DNA from: a virus
Strand: one strand, 5' to 3'
IMG/VR virus record: IMGVR_UViG_3300017971_000508
Span: 1 to 37,930 of that record
Length of the DNA stretch: 37,930 nt
Shown here one piece after another: positions 21,011 through 28,512 of the stretch. How positions within the stretch are numbered: position 1 is the first letter of the stretch; every line of letters begins with the position of its first letter. The position numbers and the translations under genes were made by a program. The notes under the pieces are model-generated. The model did no database searches. It was not told the DNA's origin and worked only from the letters and a program-made list of their open reading frames with translations.

Positions 21011-23028
21011 TAGTTCTTCTCCCTGAAGCGCTGGGTGCGGACGGCCTTGGTGGTCTGGTCCTCGACCTGTGCGGCAGCCACGACCAGCGACGGCGTGACG
21101 TAGACGGAGATGTCACCGCCACCCTGCGGCACGTTAGGCATGATGCGCCCATTCTGGTTGGGCACGAAGAGCTCGGGCCGCTGCTCGCCGACGACGTAGG
21201 CGCGGCCAGCCTGCACTGGGCCACCGGATTGGCGGCCAGGCGCTGACGTCCGTACTTGTCCGGTCAGCGGATCGTAGGTCACACCAGCTTCTGCGCGCAG
21301 CGCGGCCAGCGTATTCCGTAGCGTCGTCAGTTGCGCCTGCGCAGCCTTGATGCCGACGAGCGTGACGCGCGGGTTGGCGGTCGTGTTGCCGAGCACCTTG
21401 AGACGGTTCGTCGTTCGAGTGATGCCCTGCGACACGCGGTTCTGCGCCTGTCGCTGTTCCTTGGTATTGGACTTGTATTCCTTGAGCGCCTGCCGCCCCT
21501 GCTTGCGTAGCGCCTTCTCCTGCTTCAACTGCTCGATGGCAGCCTGCGCCGCAGCGAACTTGCGGACGTTGCCAGCCTCGGCAGCCTGGCGCAGGGCCTT
21601 GCGCTGCTCGCGGAGTTCCGCGTTGATCTTGCCCAGCGAGCGCGTCTCGGCGATCTCGTCAGCAGCATCGGCGAACGCCTGCTGCCGTTCACGCGCAGCG
21701 TCGTAGGCACGCTCCAGCCGACGCAGCGCGTCGCTATGCTCGATGGTCGCCTTCGACAGCCCAAGGATGGACGGACGCGCCTCCATCGAGGCGTCGGCGA
21801 TGCCCGCGGTAACGTCGTTGTACCGACTACCCTGCTGCGCCCCTGTGGCGAAGGACTCAGCGAGGTCGTCGTTCGCACCGGCGAGGTCTTCGACGCCTTG
21901 CGCGAGGTCGTCCCAGATGCCGCCGATGAGCGTCGCTTCACCGACGAACCTTTCGAGATGGTCGGCGTTATCTCCGACTGCCTCCAGGCCCTTGCCGACG
22001 GCGTTAAGGACCGGCCCGGCTCCGCCGAACGTGTCGTCCCAGAAGTCGCGCAGTTCCGGTGGCACGGCGTCGATGACACCGTCGATGCCTTCCTTCATCC
22101 CGCCGAGCAGTTCGACCGTTGGGCCGATGGACTCGCCAATCTGATAGATGGCCGGGATAACCTCGTCGGTGGCGACGGTGGCAAGCTCCGTCATCACCGG
22201 CAGCAGCGCGGTACCGATCTGAGTCTGGAGTTCCCCGAGCTGCTTGTCGAGCACGCGCTGGCGGCCAGCGAGCGAGTCGGTCGTGCGGGCAGCGTCGCCC
22301 TGCGCCTTCTCGGTGTCCTCCATGATGGCGAGGTAGCGACCGAGCGTCTTCTGGCTCTGGGTGAACTCACCGTTCACCTTCTCGATGCCCTGCGCCAGCA
22401 GCAGCGCCTCGACGCGTGCGACGCTGATGTCGATACCGAGGCGGCGCACCGGCTCCGCTTCGCCAGCGAGGCCAGCCTGGAGCGCAACGAGCACATCCTC
22501 GGAGGCGACGTTATTGAAGCTACTAAGATCGCCTGCCAACTCAGTAACGGCGATAGCCATATCGGCGGCGGACTGCTCGGTTTGCCCGAGCGCGACAAGG
22601 AAGTTGCCGAGCGTGCCGGCAGACTTCAGCGCTGCTCGCTGCGTGATGCCGAACGAGTCGTCGATGGTCGCAGCCCAGCGGCGCACCGTCGGCGCGCTGT
22701 CCTCGAAGACCTCGTCCACCTTGGACTGCGCCTCGGTGAGGTCGGACGCTGCGGTGACGGCGTCGCCCATGTAGCTGATCGCGCCGCTGACGGCGGTACC
22801 GAGCAACTGGAAGCCGATGAGGCCACCGGAGAGCCCGACACCTTGCAGCAGTCCCTGGCGCAGTTCCGGGCTCTTGAGCTTGCCCTGCAAGCGCGTCAGT
22901 CGCCCGGTCGTCTGGTTCGCCTGCGTCGTGAAGCCACGGAGGTCACGGGCAGCGCCCTTCATGCCCTTCCTGAAGTCACCCTTCAGGTTCATGTTGACGA
23001 CGAGGTTCGCAGTCTCGGAGAGGGGCAT
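21010..23028 (-). CDS. Tape measure protein
   Basis: 672 residues. Starts ATG 23028, two bases after the frameshifted chaperone. Long helical stretches, a hydrophobic segment near residues 66-90 (GLSGGLIGFQLLGTAVSGAI), 'SKVDEVFEDSAPTVRRWAAT' and VALQAGLAGEAEPVRRLGI are typical of phage tape measures. The C-terminal region (TSAPGRQSGGPVQAGRAYVV followed by GEQRPELFVP) is the classic GG(P)V..G..Y.VGE.GPE.F. motif. Length predicts a tail of about 100 nm (0.15 nm per residue rule). It sets tail length during assembly. Confidence 0.93.
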   Translation of the reverse strand: MPLSETANLVVNMNLKGDFRKGMKGAARDLRGFTTQANQTTGRLTRLQGKLKSPELRQGLLQGVGLSGGLIGFQLLGTAVSGAISYMGDAVTAASDLTEAQSKVDEVFEDSAPTVRRWAATIDDSFGITQRAALKSAGTLGNFLVALGQTEQSAADMAIAVTELAGDLSSFNNVASEDVLVALQAGLAGEAEPVRRLGIDISVARVEALLLAQGIEKVNGEFTQSQKTLGRYLAIMEDTEKAQGDAARTTDSLAGRQRVLDKQLGELQTQIGTALLPVMTELATVATDEVIPAIYQIGESIGPTVELLGGMKEGIDGVIDAVPPELRDFWDDTFGGAGPVLNAVGKGLEAVGDNADHLERFVGEATLIGGIWDDLAQGVEDLAGANDDLAESFATGAQQGSRYNDVTAGIADASMEARPSILGLSKATIEHSDALRRLERAYDAARERQQAFADAADEIAETRSLGKINAELREQRKALRQAAEAGNVRKFAAAQAAIEQLKQEKALRKQGRQALKEYKSNTKEQRQAQNRVSQGITRTTNRLKVLGNTTANPRVTLVGIKAAQAQLTTLRNTLAALRAEAGVTYDPLTGQVRTSAPGRQSGGPVQAGRAYVVGEQRPELFVPNQNGRIMPNVPQGGGDISVYVTPSLVVAAAQVEDQTTKAVRTQRFREKN

Positions 23029-23030
23029 GG

Positions 23031-23641
23031 TCAGACCTTGTTCTTGGCCTTCTCGAAGGCGGCGTCTTCGGCTGCTCGCTCTGCGCGGAGACGCGATCCG
23101 ACGCGCTCCTCGGCGAGCAGTTGCAGGCGATGGGTCAGCGACGGCCAGTCAGGAGGCCGTGAGGCGAAGTAGCGGTCGTGGATGGCCCAGACGGCGTCAG
23201 GTGCCATCTTGAGGAACCACGGCTCGCTGATGTCGATGCGCCCGTCTACGAAGTGGGCGAGGGTGTCTGCTTCTTCGCCTTGAGGAAAGGGCGTAGCACC
23301 GACTCGGCGTAGAGCTCGTCGGCCTTGTCTGCGATGGGCAGCAGCGTATCGGTCCAGTCGACCGCGCCGTCGATGGCTGCGCGGACGTCGATGGGCTTGC
23401 CGTCATCATCGAGCGGGTCCCACTTGACGATGCCGTCGAGCAGGAAGATGCGGCCCAGCGTGCCGGCGAGGGCTTCGCTGTCGCCGTTGTTGAAGAGGAC
23501 AGCCTGATATGCCGCAGCCCCGCCCTCGGCAGTGAGCCGAGGACGGAGGTAGGCATGGTCGCCGTCGGAGTGCGGCGTATCGGGACATTCGCAGTCGCCG
23601 ATACGCACCTTGACCGGTTCGGTGGGCAGAAGCCGAGACAT
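23031..23641 (-). CDS. Tail assembly chaperone, -1 frameshift fusion (gpGT type)
   Basis: The first 119 codons are the frame of 23246-23641. At CCCTTTC (23291-23285) a -1 slip leads to an open frame of 84 codons ending TGA at 23031, giving about 203 residues. The extension starts FPQGEEADTLAHFVDGRIDI and goes on to APDAVWAIHDRYFASRPPDW and the charged coil RLRAERAAEDAAFEKAKNKV. The extended protein bridges the tail tube subunit and the tape measure, as in lambda gpGT. The pair of chaperone frames directly precedes the tape measure as expected. Confidence 0.85.
23246..23641 (-). CDS. Tail assembly chaperone, short form (gpG type)
   Basis: 131 residues, ATG 23641. GGGAGA lies about 12 bases upstream, a little far. 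The protein (SRLLPTEPVKVRIGDCECPD ... AAAYQAVLFNNGDSEALAGT ... DKADELYAESVLRPFL) has the length and helical pattern of the unshifted chaperone. It ends TAG at 23246. Expression of both forms from one gene is the common arrangement in long-tailed phages. Confidence 0.85.
   Translation of the reverse strand: MSRLLPTEPVKVRIGDCECPDTPHSDGDHAYLRPRLTAEGGAAAYQAVLFNNGDSEALAGTLGRIFLLDGIVKWDPLDDDGKPIDVRAAIDGAVDWTDTLLPIADKADELYAESVLRPFLKAKKQTPSPTS
23285..23291 (-). promoter_or_regulatory. Slippery heptamer CCCTTTC for -1 frameshifting
   Basis: In the zero frame the codons are C-CCT-TTC, the exact X-XXY-YYZ pattern. After a one-base backward slip the tRNAs would re-pair on CCC and TTT. The -1 frame then stays open to 23031. 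Nothing else in the overlap offers a better heptamer; the nearby AAG-AAG pair would re-pair poorly. Confidence 0.8.
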
Positions 23642-23660
23642 AGTACGAAAGTTCTCCCGC

Positions 23661-23709
23661 TAGGGCTTGACACCGTACACGCTAGGGTGTATGATGGATA
23701 CATCAGATA
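23661..23709 (+). repeat. 49-bp promoter repeat, copy 1
   Basis: Matches 26815-26863 at 48 of 49 positions. The only difference is C instead of T two bases after the -35 box. It includes the whole core promoter and about 14 bp downstream of the -10 box. Such conservation over non-coding bases implies a recent duplication or a strong functional constraint. Confidence 0.9.
23667..23695 (+). promoter_or_regulatory. Strong rightward promoter, copy 1
   Basis: TTGACA (23667-23672), 17-base spacer, TATGAT (23690-23695): near-ideal sigma-70/SigA promoter. Expected start about 23702. Two dyads overlap it: TACAC-N6-GTGTA (23676-23691) and TGTAT-N5-ATACA (23688-23702), giving three alternating half-sites where a repressor could bind. 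It drives the gene at 23770. Confidence 0.85.
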
Positions 23710-23769
23710 CGGAAAGGGCACCACCCCGGAAGCCCGCCAATCGCCCGGAAGGGCAGAAAGGAGGTCCTG

Positions 23770-23946
23770 ATGCAGGACTTCACCAACACCCCCCACGGCC
23801 TCCTCGAGGTCGGGACCGAGACTCCTCTCGGAACCATCGAGCGGGTGAGCTTCACGGCTTACCTGATCGAGGGGACCTGGGTCCCCTTCGAGAAGGTCCA
23901 CGGGCCTTACAAGCCCGTCGAGCGGCTCGTCACCCTTATCGGGTAA
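23770..23946 (+). CDS. Orphan plus-strand protein (moron 1), 58 residues
   Basis: Complete single-gene cassette: promoter, AAAGGAGGT four bases before ATG 23770, 58 codons and a terminator. The protein (QDFTNTPHGLLEVGTETPLG, then RVSFTAYLIEGTWVPFEKVH) is rich in short strands and has no membrane span or cysteine. It is transcribed against the surrounding late operon between the major tail protein and the chaperones. No family recognised. Position and autonomous control fit a phage moron, perhaps acting on host defence or superinfection. Confidence 0.75.
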   Translation: MQDFTNTPHGLLEVGTETPLGTIERVSFTAYLIEGTWVPFEKVHGPYKPVERLVTLIG

Positions 23947-23952
23947 GCCGCC

Positions 23953-23985
23953 AGAGCCCCGCCGAACAGCGGGGCTCTTCTTCTG
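23953..23985 (+). terminator. Terminator of moron cassette 1
   Basis: Perfect 10-bp stem AGAGCCCCGC / GCGGGGCTCT around the loop CGAACA (23963-23968), followed by TCTTCTGTC. It starts six bases after the cassette's TAA. On the minus strand the hairpin follows the major tail protein stop but lacks a U-tract, so late transcription may pass through partly. Confidence 0.85.
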
Positions 23986-23986
23986 T

Positions 23987-25021
23987 CTAGGGAAGAGCGT
24001 CGAGGGTGTTGACCACGGTGCCCTTGTAGGCGAAGCCGAGGCCACCGTCGTAGCGACCGGTCAGCTCGAGCGTGACGACCGTATTGCCGCCCTGTTCGCC
24101 GTCGCTGCGGGTACGCCAGGTACCGCTGAAGTCCTGCGTCCACTTGTACGGGTTGCCGGACTCCGCGTTCTGCGTCGAGGTCGTCTCGACTCGGAGGTAG
24201 CGGTTGACCGGGTCGGCGCTGAGCCAGTCGGCCACCTCGCTGTCAAGGGCACCGACGATGTCGTCGCTCTTGGCGAAGGTGAACGATGCGGAGATGGTGC
24301 GCCCAGCGAGGCCGTAGCCGTCCACGCCGAAGCGGGAGTTCGAGCCATTCGCGAAGCGCTTGACGTCGATCTCGTTCTCGATGGTGATGGTAGCCGCGTG
24401 CAGAGCGTCGCTGATCTGCGTGCTGCCGATGCCGCCTGAGGTGTCGTCGATGTATAGCACCGTATCGGCACCGAAGACGAGCGGGAGGTTGGACGAGACG
24501 GACAGACCAGCCGTCGGCGTGACGCCGTGGTCCACCGAGCCGAAGCGCCAGGTGGTGCTGACGGTCCACGGGCCGAGCTCCGGGTCGAAGCTGAACTTCA
24601 TGCTCTCGACGACGCCGTCGATGGCTTCCATGCCGTCGGTATCGACGTCATCTGCCCAGTCGGCGGTGAAGTAGTCGAGCGTGGTCGCGGTCGTGCTGAC
24701 GCTCTGGAACGTCCACGTATAGCCGCCACCACCGATGGCCGAGGCGGACTGGCCGCCACGCAGGCCCGCAGCATAGAGCAGCGGGAGATGGTGGAAGTCC
24801 AGCGTCGCGGTCAGCGGCGCGGTGATGTCGGTGGCAGTGCGGAAGGGATCGAGCGTGGGGTCGATGGACCCGGTGTCGACGTCTTCCTGGTCCTGCCAGT
24901 TGGGGTTGATGTCGAGGACTCCGCGGAAGGGCACCCGGCGAGTCGCAGCCACACCCGTACCGAGTGCTGACTGCTTTCCGAACTGCCACTTGCGGAACCT
25001 GCTGAAGCCCTTGATTGGCAC
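23987..25021 (-). CDS. Major tail protein
   Basis: 344 residues, GTG 25021 with AGGAG five bases upstream. Sequence features of the tube subunit include the N-terminal RKWQFGKQSALGTGVAATRR, LRGVLD-type strands, TATLDFHHLPLLYAAGLRGG, and a C-terminal 'VTLELTGRYDGGLGFAY'. Its place between the neck genes and the chaperone/tape measure genes is the canonical one for long-tailed phages. It polymerises into the tail tube. Confidence 0.87.
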   Translation of the reverse strand: MPIKGFSRFRKWQFGKQSALGTGVAATRRVPFRGVLDINPNWQDQEDVDTGSIDPTLDPFRTATDITAPLTATLDFHHLPLLYAAGLRGGQSASAIGGGGYTWTFQSVSTTATTLDYFTADWADDVDTDGMEAIDGVVESMKFSFDPELGPWTVSTTWRFGSVDHGVTPTAGLSVSSNLPLVFGADTVLYIDDTSGGIGSTQISDALHAATITIENEIDVKRFANGSNSRFGVDGYGLAGRTISASFTFAKSDDIVGALDSEVADWLSADPVNRYLRVETTSTQNAESGNPYKWTQDFSGTWRTRSDGEQGGNTVVTLELTGRYDGGLGFAYKGTVVNTLDALP

Positions 25022-25058
25022 TTCGGCTCCTATGCCCTAGCGGGCTTCAGGCGGGGGC

Positions 25059-25469
25059 CTACCGGCCCTCCATGAACACGAACCGGCCAAGCGTCACGGT
25101 GACGGCTGGTCGCGGCACTCCTTGCCCGTCGTCCACGCTGGTCAGGCGTGCGCGGACGGGCTCGACGACGGTGTTCGCACCCATGAGGTGCGGGTTGTCG
25201 CTGACGTAGTCGATGAGCTGGCTCGTCGCGGTGTCGAGCGCAGTCATCTCTTCTTCGTTGTCGAACGATGAGACGGCCATGATGGCGTCGATCTCGGCGT
25301 TCCATTGACGGGTTCCAGCGTCGTGCGTCAGGTCGGTGCGCACGTCACCCACCCAGCCGGCGGGGTACGAACCCACGGCAGCAGGCTGCGCGCTGTGACG
25401 CTCGACGAGCGAGGCGGTGTTGTCGAGCGCGGTCTTCGCGCCCGTTCGCATATCGGCGATGACGGTCAT
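25059..25469 (-). CDS. Tail terminator / neck protein
   Basis: 136 residues, ATG 25469 overlapping the stop of the gene before it (ATGA). Contains SYPAGWVGDVRTDLTHDAGT and FDNEEEMTALDTATSQLIDY, then VEPVRARLTSVDDGQGV and a VTVTLGRF strand. The order connector - gp10-like - this protein - tail tube places it as the tail terminator or a tail-to-head joining protein. Sequence alone is not diagnostic. Confidence 0.68.
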   Translation of the reverse strand: MTVIADMRTGAKTALDNTASLVERHSAQPAAVGSYPAGWVGDVRTDLTHDAGTRQWNAEIDAIMAVSSFDNEEEMTALDTATSQLIDYVSDNPHLMGANTVVEPVRARLTSVDDGQGVPRPAVTVTLGRFVFMEGR

Positions 25470-25945
25470 GCTGCCCTATTCCATGCTTCGATGACGGCTC
25501 GGGACTTGTCGACCTCGGCCAGCGCTTTCTTGGCACCGGGCACGAGATACGGCTTCGGTCGCGTTCCGGGATGGTGGACGATGGTGGCGAAGTTGGTCGC
25601 ACGGGCTCCGCTGCGTAGCGTGCCGCTCAGGCGTCGTGCGCCGCCCCACGCGAGCACCTTACGGCGACGTGGACGGATGGTGTGGGCGCGGGTACCGAAC
25701 TCCACCCAGCCCGCATAGCCGACGTTGCGGCTACCACCAGCGAGGATCTGCACCGACTGGCGGCGCGGGTCTACCGAGGCGACGCGGATGGTACGTCCGA
25801 GATTGCCCGTCTTGCGCGGTACGTCGTCCTTGGCGAACTGCACCGCGAGCTGGCCGAACTCTGTGAGGATGCGGCGGTCGGCTACGCCATCCTCGAGGGC
25901 CTTGAGCCGACGCAGCAGGTCCTTGTCGCCAGTGAGCAGCGGCAT
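25466..25945 (-). CDS. HK97 gp10-like neck protein
   Basis: 159 residues, ATG 25945 overlapping the previous stop (TGATG). 'DDVPRKTGNLGRTIRV' and 'VGYAGWVEFGTRAHTIRPRR' are the recognisable elements of the HK97 gp10 / minor tail family. A basic C-terminal half (KVLAWGGARRLSGTLRSGAR, HHPGTRPKPYLVPGAKKAL) follows the family pattern, including the R-P-K-P-Y-L motif. It forms part of the head-tail joint. Confidence 0.82.
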   Translation of the reverse strand: MPLLTGDKDLLRRLKALEDGVADRRILTEFGQLAVQFAKDDVPRKTGNLGRTIRVASVDPRRQSVQILAGGSRNVGYAGWVEFGTRAHTIRPRRRKVLAWGGARRLSGTLRSGARATNFATIVHHPGTRPKPYLVPGAKKALAEVDKSRAVIEAWNRAA

Positions 25946-26148
25946 CAGCTTGAAACCTTTTCATGTTCGTTCCAGCCACAGAAAGCGCAATCGCGTATCC
26001 CGCTGACTGCATGACAGGCGCATTCACAACGGCTTACATCATGCACGGTCAATACATAGGCCAATGGATACCAGATAGAGGCAAGGCTCCAAAGCCATCG
26101 GGGTACCCATCTACGGGGTACACGAGTCAACACGTAGTCTTCGGCCAT
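25945..26148 (-). CDS. Small cysteine-rich neck-region protein
   Basis: 67 residues, ATG 26148 with TGATG overlap. N-terminal part rich in W/R (RVPRRWVPRWLWSLASIWYP), then RCECACHAVSGIRDCAFCGW, a compact zinc knuckle. The local DNA looks less GC-rich than its neighbours. A small inserted protein in the neck gene block; no function visible. Confidence 0.58.
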   Translation of the reverse strand: MAEDYVLTRVPRRWVPRWLWSLASIWYPLAYVLTVHDVSRCECACHAVSGIRDCAFCGWNEHEKVSS

Positions 26149-26789
26149 CAGACCGAACCGATCTGCTCGCGAAGCGAGTACGCGCGGATAACGCCGGTGA
26201 CTTCGGTGGGAAGCTGCGTGTAGTCGAACACGGTGCCGGTCGCAGGATCGGCCACCGCGCCGGCGAGCACCGCATCGCCGCGCTTGATGAGCCAGGCGGC
26301 CATCGCCTTGACGGCGTGGAGCAGGTCATACGGCAGCGGGTCCCAGCCCCAGTCTCCGAGGATGGTCAGGTCGTTGGTATCGGAGCCGACGGTGCGGCGC
26401 GGCCAGTCGAGGCCACGGTCCCACCAGTCGGGGTTGCCGTAGTACCACTTGCCGCCACGATCCACGGGACGGAGCTGGATGGCGACGTATACGCCGGACT
26501 GTCGCGCATCGGGGATGAGGTCGTATGTCTCGCCCTCGGTCAACGTCGCGCCGTCCCACGTCACCGTGGTGGCGGTGCGCAGATCGGGGATGGCGAAGCC
26601 TGCCCGTCCGTCTGTCGTGAACGTCAGCGTCACCGCGTCGCGCTTGGCGAACTGGCGATGAGCTTCGCGGCTGATGAAGTCCTGGGCGACGAGGACGTTG
26701 GACGAGATGTTGGCGTCGGAGTAGCGGCCCGTCGTCCCCGAGATGTTGGCGAAGGTCCGCACGTCTGCTGCTGTCACGAACTGGTTCAT
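26148..26789 (-). CDS. Head-tail connector / adaptor protein
   Basis: 213 residues, ATG 26789 with AAGGGG five bases upstream. The N-terminal segment FVTAADVRTFANISGTTGRY and the helix ISSNVLVAQDFISREAHRQF match the start of gp6/gp15-type connector proteins, which dock on the portal. A beta-rich middle (LTFTTDGRAGFAIPDLRTAT) and the helix YDLLHAVKAMAAWLIKRGDA complete it. First gene of the neck block. Confidence 0.75.
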   Translation of the reverse strand: MNQFVTAADVRTFANISGTTGRYSDANISSNVLVAQDFISREAHRQFAKRDAVTLTFTTDGRAGFAIPDLRTATTVTWDGATLTEGETYDLIPDARQSGVYVAIQLRPVDRGGKWYYGNPDWWDRGLDWPRRTVGSDTNDLTILGDWGWDPLPYDLLHAVKAMAAWLIKRGDAVLAGAVADPATGTVFDYTQLPTEVTGVIRAYSLREQIGSV

Positions 26790-26814
26790 CAGTACCCCTT
26801 GGGGTTAGTACGAT

Positions 26815-26863
26815 TAGGGCTTGACACTGTACACGCTAGGGTGTATGATGGATACATCAGATA
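26815..26863 (+). repeat. 49-bp promoter repeat, copy 2
   Basis: Second copy of the element at 23661-23709, with one substitution. The copies lie 3,154 bp apart in the same orientation. Homologous recombination between them would delete the chaperone-distal neck and major-tail genes, so both must be maintained by selection. Confidence 0.9.
26821..26849 (+). promoter_or_regulatory. Strong rightward promoter, copy 2
   Basis: TTGACA (26821-26826), 17 bases, TATGAT (26844-26849), with the same nested half-sites TACAC / GTGTAT / ATACA as copy 1. It drives the two plus-strand genes at 26899 and 27138. The two cassettes should therefore respond together to one regulator. Confidence 0.85.
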
Positions 26864-26898
26864 AACGAGACGGGCAAAGCCCGAAGGGAGCAAACGAG

Positions 26899-27138
26899 AT
26901 GACGAAGACCACCATCCGATACCTCATCACTGACGAGAGCATCTGGGATGCCACGGACGGGATGCAGAAGGACCGCGCTTCAGCGGTCGCCGTGGCCGAG
27001 TCGTTGCTGTACGCGGAGAAAGGCGATATCAGCGTCGTGGACGTGAAGGTCGCGCGGGTCCGCTCCACCGGCTACACCGTGGAGTTCATCATCACGGCTT
27101 CCGACTTGGGCGAGGTCTACAGCGAGCCGGTCGCTTGA
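26899..27138 (+). CDS. Orphan plus-strand protein (moron 2a), 79 residues
   Basis: ATG 26899 with GAAGGGAG eight bases upstream. The start agrees with the promoter at 26821; in-frame sequence upstream lies within the promoter. The protein TKTTIRYLITDESIWDATDG ... RASAVAVAESLLYAEKGDIS ... DVKVARVRSTGYTVEFIITA alternates strands and helices and looks like a small alpha/beta domain. No family recognised. It overlaps the next ATG (TGATG), forming a two-gene operon. Confidence 0.75.
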   Translation: MTKTTIRYLITDESIWDATDGMQKDRASAVAVAESLLYAEKGDISVVDVKVARVRSTGYTVEFIITASDLGEVYSEPVA

Positions 27139-27293
27139 TGACCACGCAGCAGGCCGCGACGGCGCTGAACCTTGAGGTCAGCGTCGTCCGCCGTCAGGCC
27201 GGTCGGATCCCGTGGTTCGGAACGAAGCGCGGACGGGACTGGTGGTTCACGAAGAGCCAGGTAGAGCGCTACCGGAACACACGTCAGCGATGA
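27138..27293 (+). CDS. Excisionase/MerR-type HTH mini-protein (moron 2b)
   Basis: 51 residues. ATG 27138 overlaps the previous stop (TGATG). 'TQQAATALNLEVSVVRRQAG', 'RIPWFGTKRGRDWWFTKSQV' and ERYR give the helix-turn-helix plus wing plus helix pattern of excisionase-like (HTH_17) proteins. Without an integrase, a regulatory role is more likely: it may control the twin promoters. Its last 47 bp overlap the convergent glycosyltransferase end (27247). Confidence 0.72.
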   Translation: MTTQQAATALNLEVSVVRRQAGRIPWFGTKRGRDWWFTKSQVERYRNTRQR

Positions 27294-28512
27294 CGCGGGC
27301 AGCGTTGGCCCACGAGAAGTTGTCGCGGACGTGCGCCGGCCCGAGCGCGCCAAGCTCGCGGCGCTTCTTCGGGTGGCTCACGAGGTAGTCGACCTTCTCT
27401 GCGAAGGCATCTTCGTCGGGCCACGCCCACTTGTGGTCGTACTCGTTGTCGTATTCGCTGTGGACGGGTACAACCGCCCCTGCGGGGCCGATGACCTCCG
27501 GTACCGCGGAGTAGTCCATTCCCACCGCAGGCACGCCACACATCAGACTCTCGGCGATGCACAATCCGAAGCCTTCGGCTGACGTCGTGGCGTAGAGGTC
27601 CGATGCTGCATAGAGCGCATTGAGCACCGGGCGGGGAACCGGGCCGAGCTGCGTGAAGATGACCTTCTGGCGCAGGGCCGGCGGGTACTTGCTTACCGAG
27701 TCGGGCAGGTAGCCGCCCTGGTCGAAGATGTTGCAATGGATGACAAGCCGAACCTCGTCATGCGCCTCGAGCACCGGCTGCATCGCGCGGAGCAGCGAGC
27801 CGTAGCGCTTGCGCGGCATGTTGCGATCCGTTCGCAGCACCCACGTATGGCCGGGGTCGCCACCGAAGAACCGGCGACATGCGTCACGGCTCGTGAGGTG
27901 AACCTCGGGTGCGTCCTTCTCGGTACCGCGCGGAACGATGATGGGCTCCGATGGCGACACCGGGTGGAAGCCGTTCGGGTCGACGCCGTGGTACGCCAGC
28001 GGTGGACGCTGGCCGGTCACGCGCTCGATCTGATCCTGCCCGAACACCGACATGGCGATGGGCTTCACCGTCCGCCACAGGTCGCCCCAGAGCGGCGGAA
28101 GGTCGGTGCCCTCGATGGGTACGTAGTGGAACGTCGGGATGCGCGCGAAGGCATCGGTGAACGACGAGATGAGCATCCGCGCAGCAACGAAGTCACCGAG
28201 CAGCACTGCCACGTCGGGCTTCCAGTCGCCCCACTCCTCGCCGCTGGCAAGGTGGGCCGGCGTGGTGCCGTCGATGATGTCGCCGACGACGTCGTTGACA
28301 CCCTTGACGTGCATTCCGGTGCGGCCCATCTCGCTGGCGAACGTCGCCAGGTCGAGCGTGCGGCTACCGAATGGCTCCGGTGGGACGGTGCCGAGGTCGT
28401 TCTGGCTGATGAAGCGAACGTCGACGCCGAGGTTCAGCAGCTCGCGACCGATGTCGGTGGTCACCGAGCCGAAGCCGGTGGCCGCCATGTCGCCGAACCA
28501 CAGCATCCTCAC
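27247..28512 (-). CDS. Glycosyltransferase, GT-B fold (GT4-like)
   Basis: 421 residues from GTG 28512 (GTGA overlap); ATG 28506 is possible. N-terminal Rossmann start 'RMLWFGDMAATGFGSVTTD', acceptor-side glycine-rich turn included. The C-terminal domain has 'LRTDRNMPRKRYGSLLRAM', a VIFTQLGPVPRPVLNALYAA element and EGFGLCIAESLMCGVPAVG (about residues 315-333), the E-x7-E nucleotide-sugar motif of GT4 enzymes. It should transfer a sugar from an NDP/GDP donor. The gene sits between capsid and neck genes with two more glycosyltransferases upstream. Confidence 0.85.
   Translation of the reverse strand: MRMLWFGDMAATGFGSVTTDIGRELLNLGVDVRFISQNDLGTVPPEPFGSRTLDLATFASEMGRTGMHVKGVNDVVGDIIDGTTPAHLASGEEWGDWKPDVAVLLGDFVAARMLISSFTDAFARIPTFHYVPIEGTDLPPLWGDLWRTVKPIAMSVFGQDQIERVTGQRPPLAYHGVDPNGFHPVSPSEPIIVPRGTEKDAPEVHLTSRDACRRFFGGDPGHTWVLRTDRNMPRKRYGSLLRAMQPVLEAHDEVRLVIHCNIFDQGGYLPDSVSKYPPALRQKVIFTQLGPVPRPVLNALYAASDLYATTSAEGFGLCIAESLMCGVPAVGMDYSAVPEVIGPAGAVVPVHSEYDNEYDHKWAWPDEDAFAEKVDYLVSHPKKRRELGALGPAHVRDNFSWANAARVIADVCSGSALPGSS

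Noticed and set aside
21736-23172. Long plus-strand open frame opposite the tape measure
   Set aside because: Antisense shadow of a clear tape measure gene; Arg/Gly/Val/Leu-rich composition without domain pattern.
23197-24045. Minus-strand frame of 282 codons spanning the chaperone and moron 1
   Set aside because: It overlaps the chaperone in a third frame and runs through the cassette terminator; Arg/Ser/Pro-rich. The -1 frame, not this one, continues the chaperone.
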